DNA from: an uncultured Oscillospiraceae bacterium
GTDB taxonomy: Bacteria; Bacillota; Clostridia; Oscillospirales; Oscillospiraceae
DNA: 64,000 nt
Assembly (NCBI GenBank): GCA_934589155.1
Contig: CAKTNP010000005.1
Location: 1-64,000, forward strand
Reading direction: 5' to 3'
Shown piece by piece: positions 61,801 through 64,000 of the stretch. Within the stretch, counting starts at the first letter, position 1, and the number at the start of each line of letters is the position of its first letter. The notes under the pieces were generated by a model. The model worked only from the letters and a program-made list of their open reading frames with translations, ran no database searches and was not told where the DNA came from. The position numbers and the translations under genes were made by a program.

Positions 61801-64000
61801 ACCAACGGCACCATAGCCCTGGGCGTCAACGCCTACGCCAGAGACACGGAGTTCATTGCCGACCGGACTGCCGTTCGGACCGGCGACAGCCTCATGACCA
61901 TGACCTACTCTCTGACCCGGAACGCGGAGGATCTGTTCTACACCATCTCCAACGCCGAGGACGGCACGGTCTATTTCTCCAAGGAGTACGGCTCTCAGTA
62001 CGGCGCATACTACTACACCAACGGCAGCAGCTGGCAGTCCACAGCCACCACCAAGGGCCTGTACTGGAACTTCACCGACGAAAACGGTGATCCTCTGCCT
62101 GACGGTACCAAGCTGAACCTGAGCCTGACCGCGATCCCTGAGTATTACACCCCCAGCGCGGACGGCAGCTACACCGGCCTGGGTAAGGGCGCCACCTGGA
62201 ATACCAAGGTCACCATCGATAACGAGGCGCCTGTGGTTTACCAGATGTTCTATGCCAGCAGCGCGGACGGCAGCAAGACCATCAACGTGGTGGCCCAGGA
62301 TAACCAATACATCGCGGCCATCCAGATCATCAAGGCTGACGGCAGTGCCATGATCGGCTCCCTGTGCCCCAACCAGCAGACCGCCAACGAGAGACTGGCC
62401 CTGGCCTTCAACGCCGAGAGCCTGCTCAGCGAGGGCAAGGTCATCATCGCCGTGGTGGACTACGCCGGCAACGCCAGCGCCTACATGGTGGAGCTGGGCA
62501 AGGGCGGCGGCGAGGATCCGGAGCCGGATCCCAGCGTGGGCCTCAACGGTTTCTTCGCCTTCAATACCACCAACAACACCTGGTCCCGGTTCGAGCCGGA
62601 TACTGCCAGCACCCCCGAAATCGCCGCTGAGGCCGACCAGATGTACGCTGCCGCCGAGTATGTGGACGGCTACACCGTGGCCTGCACCACCGCCAGCGAC
62701 ACCACCAACAAGAGCTACCTCACCGTTATGGAGCATGGCAAGTTCAAGCCCACCGTGGTCAGCATGATCGACGGCGTGCTGATCGACATGGCCTATAACA
62801 AGGCGGACGGCAACCTGTACGCCCTGGCATCCCTGGTGGGTGAGGACGGCAGCCCTGAGTACGGCGTCCTCGTGAAGGTGAACTACTTCACCGGCGAACT
62901 CACCAAGGTGGGCTCCATCAACAGCGACATGATGCCCAGCAGCCGGTCCGGCGATGTACCTCAGGTCATTGCCTGCGACGACGACGGCACCTTCTACATC
63001 ATCAACTCCTCTACCCTGTCCAGCAAGGTGAACCTCTACAAGTTCAACCTGACCGAGGACGGCGAGATCGGCGAGATCACCAAGCTGGGCAAGGTGGGCC
63101 AGTCCCTGAACTACCTCCAGTCCATGACCATCGACCACTCCACCGGCAAGCTGTACTGGGCCCGGTTCTACGGCACCTTCAGAAGATATGCGGAGCTATA
63201 CGAACTGGACAAGACCACCGGCAAGGCCACCAAGATCTCCGACCTGCCCGGCGAGACTACCGCTATGTATGTGGTCCGTGGTCAGGGCGGCAGCACCGAG
63301 ACCACCGACAAGGTGGAGCGGATTCAGATCTCCCAGACCTCCGCTACCATGTACTCCGGCTATCAGCTGAATCTGGAAGCCTACGTTACGCCTTGGAACC
63401 TGACGGACCGCAGCGTGACCTGGACCTCCTCCGATCCCGAGGTGGCCTCCGTCAGCGACAGCGGCCTGGTCAAGGCTCTGAAGGCCGGTACCACTACCAT
63501 TACCGTTACCTCCAACCTGGACAAGAGCTTCTCCGCCAAGTGCGAGATCACCGTGCTTCAGAACAGCACCACCCTGTCCGGTGTGGTCCATGACGAGACG
63601 GGCGAGACCTACTTCGCCACCATCGACGCGGACTCCGCCGCCTACACCAAGGATTCCGCCGCCACAGAGGACGAGATCTTCTCCGCCGTAATGGTGGGCG
63701 ATCAGCTCATGGTCTGCGGTACCAACGGCCTGTACAACGTGGACGTGGAAAACGGCTACGCCATGGAGAAGCTGACCGACATGCAGGAGGATGTGGTGTT
63801 TACCGACATGGCATATTCTCCCCACCTGGATCTGACCCTGGGCACCTACGGCACCTACGTGCTGATGGTGGATCCCACCGCACAGTACGGCTATGCCGGC
63901 GCCTGGAACCTGAAGAATTCCTTCTCCACCCTGGCGGGCATCACCTACGCGGGCCACGACAACACCTACGACTACTTCTACCTGCTCTCCGGCAACGGCA
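58831..64000 (+). CDS. Giant S8 subtilisin-like surface protease with internal dockerin (3' end outside window)
   Basis: At least 1723 residues are visible and no stop is reached. A signal peptide (1-29) and an I9-like pro-region precede the catalytic domain with Asp205 (VIDTGIDSDHP), His296 (DHGTHVSG), oxyanion Asn404 (SAGNSGN) and Ser661 (SGTSMAAPSVAG). A PA-type insert lies between His and Ser, as in lactocepin/C5a-peptidase enzymes. Then come a Fn3-like domain (about 730-800), a two-repeat dockerin (about 819-870), further beta domains, a WD/propeller-like stretch (about 1230-1480) and a Big_2 domain (about 1497-1580). It should degrade proteins or peptides at the cell surface. Confidence 0.9.
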   Translation, partial: MKKNMKRLVSLLLVLCMVVGLMSGLGVMADETQDLNYEQIDSDSVKLFQQDEARGTDAEEEVPYADTDMVRAFVVMEGKPVLQQGFSTEGIAYNTAAMAAAQTLKAKQAVVAAQISSKILDGEKLNIHWNLTLAANAMSVELPYGKLAETAQLPGVKDVFLVPQYELDPREEADLNTISSGTMVGSYNTWLEGYTGAGSRIAVIDTGIDSDHPSFNGDAFDYSLKVTATKNDKKVSDYNLLTASEISDLLPKLHAAERMEGLTGRDLYVNDKIAYGFNYIDSDLDITHDNDGSSDHGTHVSGIATANRYVKQADGTYAYADNGVVGIAPDAQLLTMKVFGKGGGAFADDYIAAIEDAIILGCDSVNLSLGSAAVGFTTTGEEYFDGVMDALSESDTVVTISAGNSGNWAEYTPNGYLYAEDANTDRVGSPGAYENALTVASVDNTGNTAAYFSVGEGKYTYADGAGKNFAGGATCKSAAFTTLDKSENKTGTEYDYVFIGDPTDPDDTVKYGGAKTDFNGTAGKIVFVSRGNGVAFTDKQNYAYLAKAAAIVVYNNVDGYDAIYAACEKSTPFITIHKNQMEAILAASSKDANGVWGGKLTVYGSGVYTDTNATGGVITMSDFSSWGVPGDLSLKPEIAAPGGNIYSSVTDGKYDVNSGTSMAAPSVAGQAAVVAQYIKENGLAEKTGMTVRALAQSLMMGTATPVMDPEMESVEYSPRRQGSGLANVENAVNTPTYVTVNGYEDGKVKMEFGDDPDREGTYSFSFQVHNMTDKAVTYKMSGSMLAPYVFENEGTKYIATSDINIDGDFAFVSGNSGFDPNGDGKLDTGDVMAILNYAVDQAQLEDPESADFNGDGVTDEVDAQILNDILNGGSYNGITLEILKGVNTVTVPANGTASVTVTMSLSEDGRAYMEENFVNGNYVEGYVYLDAVADAEGKVAVSQSIPFLAYYGNWTDPSMFDNFVYAEDVYNADAHKYMSQNVVNYYNLKKTNGTIALGVNAYARDTEFIADRTAVRTGDSLMTMTYSLTRNAEDLFYTISNAEDGTVYFSKEYGSQYGAYYYTNGSSWQSTATTKGLYWNFTDENGDPLPDGTKLNLSLTAIPEYYTPSADGSYTGLGKGATWNTKVTIDNEAPVVYQMFYASSADGSKTINVVAQDNQYIAAIQIIKADGSAMIGSLCPNQQTANERLALAFNAESLLSEGKVIIAVVDYAGNASAYMVELGKGGGEDPEPDPSVGLNGFFAFNTTNNTWSRFEPDTASTPEIAAEADQMYAAAEYVDGYTVACTTASDTTNKSYLTVMEHGKFKPTVVSMIDGVLIDMAYNKADGNLYALASLVGEDGSPEYGVLVKVNYFTGELTKVGSINSDMMPSSRSGDVPQVIACDDDGTFYIINSSTLSSKVNLYKFNLTEDGEIGEITKLGKVGQSLNYLQSMTIDHSTGKLYWARFYGTFRRYAELYELDKTTGKATKISDLPGETTAMYVVRGQGGSTETTDKVERIQISQTSATMYSGYQLNLEAYVTPWNLTDRSVTWTSSDPEVASVSDSGLVKALKAGTTTITVTSNLDKSFSAKCEITVLQNSTTLSGVVHDETGETYFATIDADSAAYTKDSAATEDEIFSAVMVGDQLMVCGTNGLYNVDVENGYAMEKLTDMQEDVVFTDMAYSPHLDLTLGTYGTYVLMVDPTAQYGYAGAWNLKNSFSTLAGITYAGHDNTYDYFYLLSGNG

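Noticed and set aside
57718..63138. Very long antisense frames (669 and 866 codons) opposite the SLH and protease genes
   Set aside because: Shadows caused by third-position GC bias; translations are Gly/His/Val/Leu repeats without motifs.

Overview
The window looks like a chromosome of a gut Clostridia of the Oscillospiraceae type (Flavonifractor/Lawsonibacter/Oscillibacter-like; inferred). It is GC-rich, prefers CGG/CCG codons, has strong GGAGG ribosome sites, several TTG starts, near-consensus sigma-A promoters, and Firmicutes gene sets (CarD, LCP, PrdX, MurA, Nfn, dlt-like genes, SLH surface proteins).

1-23.7 kb and 43.6-64 kb are the GC-rich core. In order the left part holds rlmA with two membrane-protein genes, a beta-mannosidase, a highly expressed GAPDH, an acyltransferase/acyl-CoA ligase pair, an LCP-prdX-gluQ operon, the NfnAB transhydrogenase, a cytosolic GH18 protein, carD, cobTUS, tRNA-Arg, a cytidylyltransferase/PLP-enzyme fusion and an MBOAT-SGNH pair. 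The right part holds tRNA-Thr and tRNA-Tyr, rsmF, murA, a zinc-ribbon membrane protein, gdhA, a Nudix gene, tcdA, a MATE exporter, a dlt-like operon in the order B-D-A-C, and a surface pair: a cohesin-SLH protein followed by a very large subtilase with an internal dockerin that runs off the window end.

23.74-43.65 kb is a lower-GC, mosaic genomic island. A 15-bp direct repeat identical to the 3' end of tRNA-Tyr lies at both edges (23736-23750 and 43640-43654), and what looks like the original tRNA-Tyr terminator is stranded beside the far copy. The island carries a truncated secreted peptide, a DUF2786 gene pair, an AbiEii-like toxin-antitoxin operon with a palindromic operator, a serine resolvase, a possible AcrVA2-like protein, broken DUF4942 and Fic genes, a 10-kb sugar-phosphorylase locus, and an internally deleted IS256-type transposase. 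No tyrosine integrase is left.

The sugar locus is the best organised accessory system. A LacI regulator, a beta-phosphoglucomutase, a GH65 phosphorylase, a cupin phosphoglucose isomerase, a DeoC aldolase, an NAD-dependent epimerase and an ABC importer are read from consensus promoters. Four of those promoters carry copies of one palindrome (TCGATAA-TTATCGA type). It would import a glucosyl disaccharide, split it with phosphate, and send beta-glucose-1-phosphate into glycolysis.
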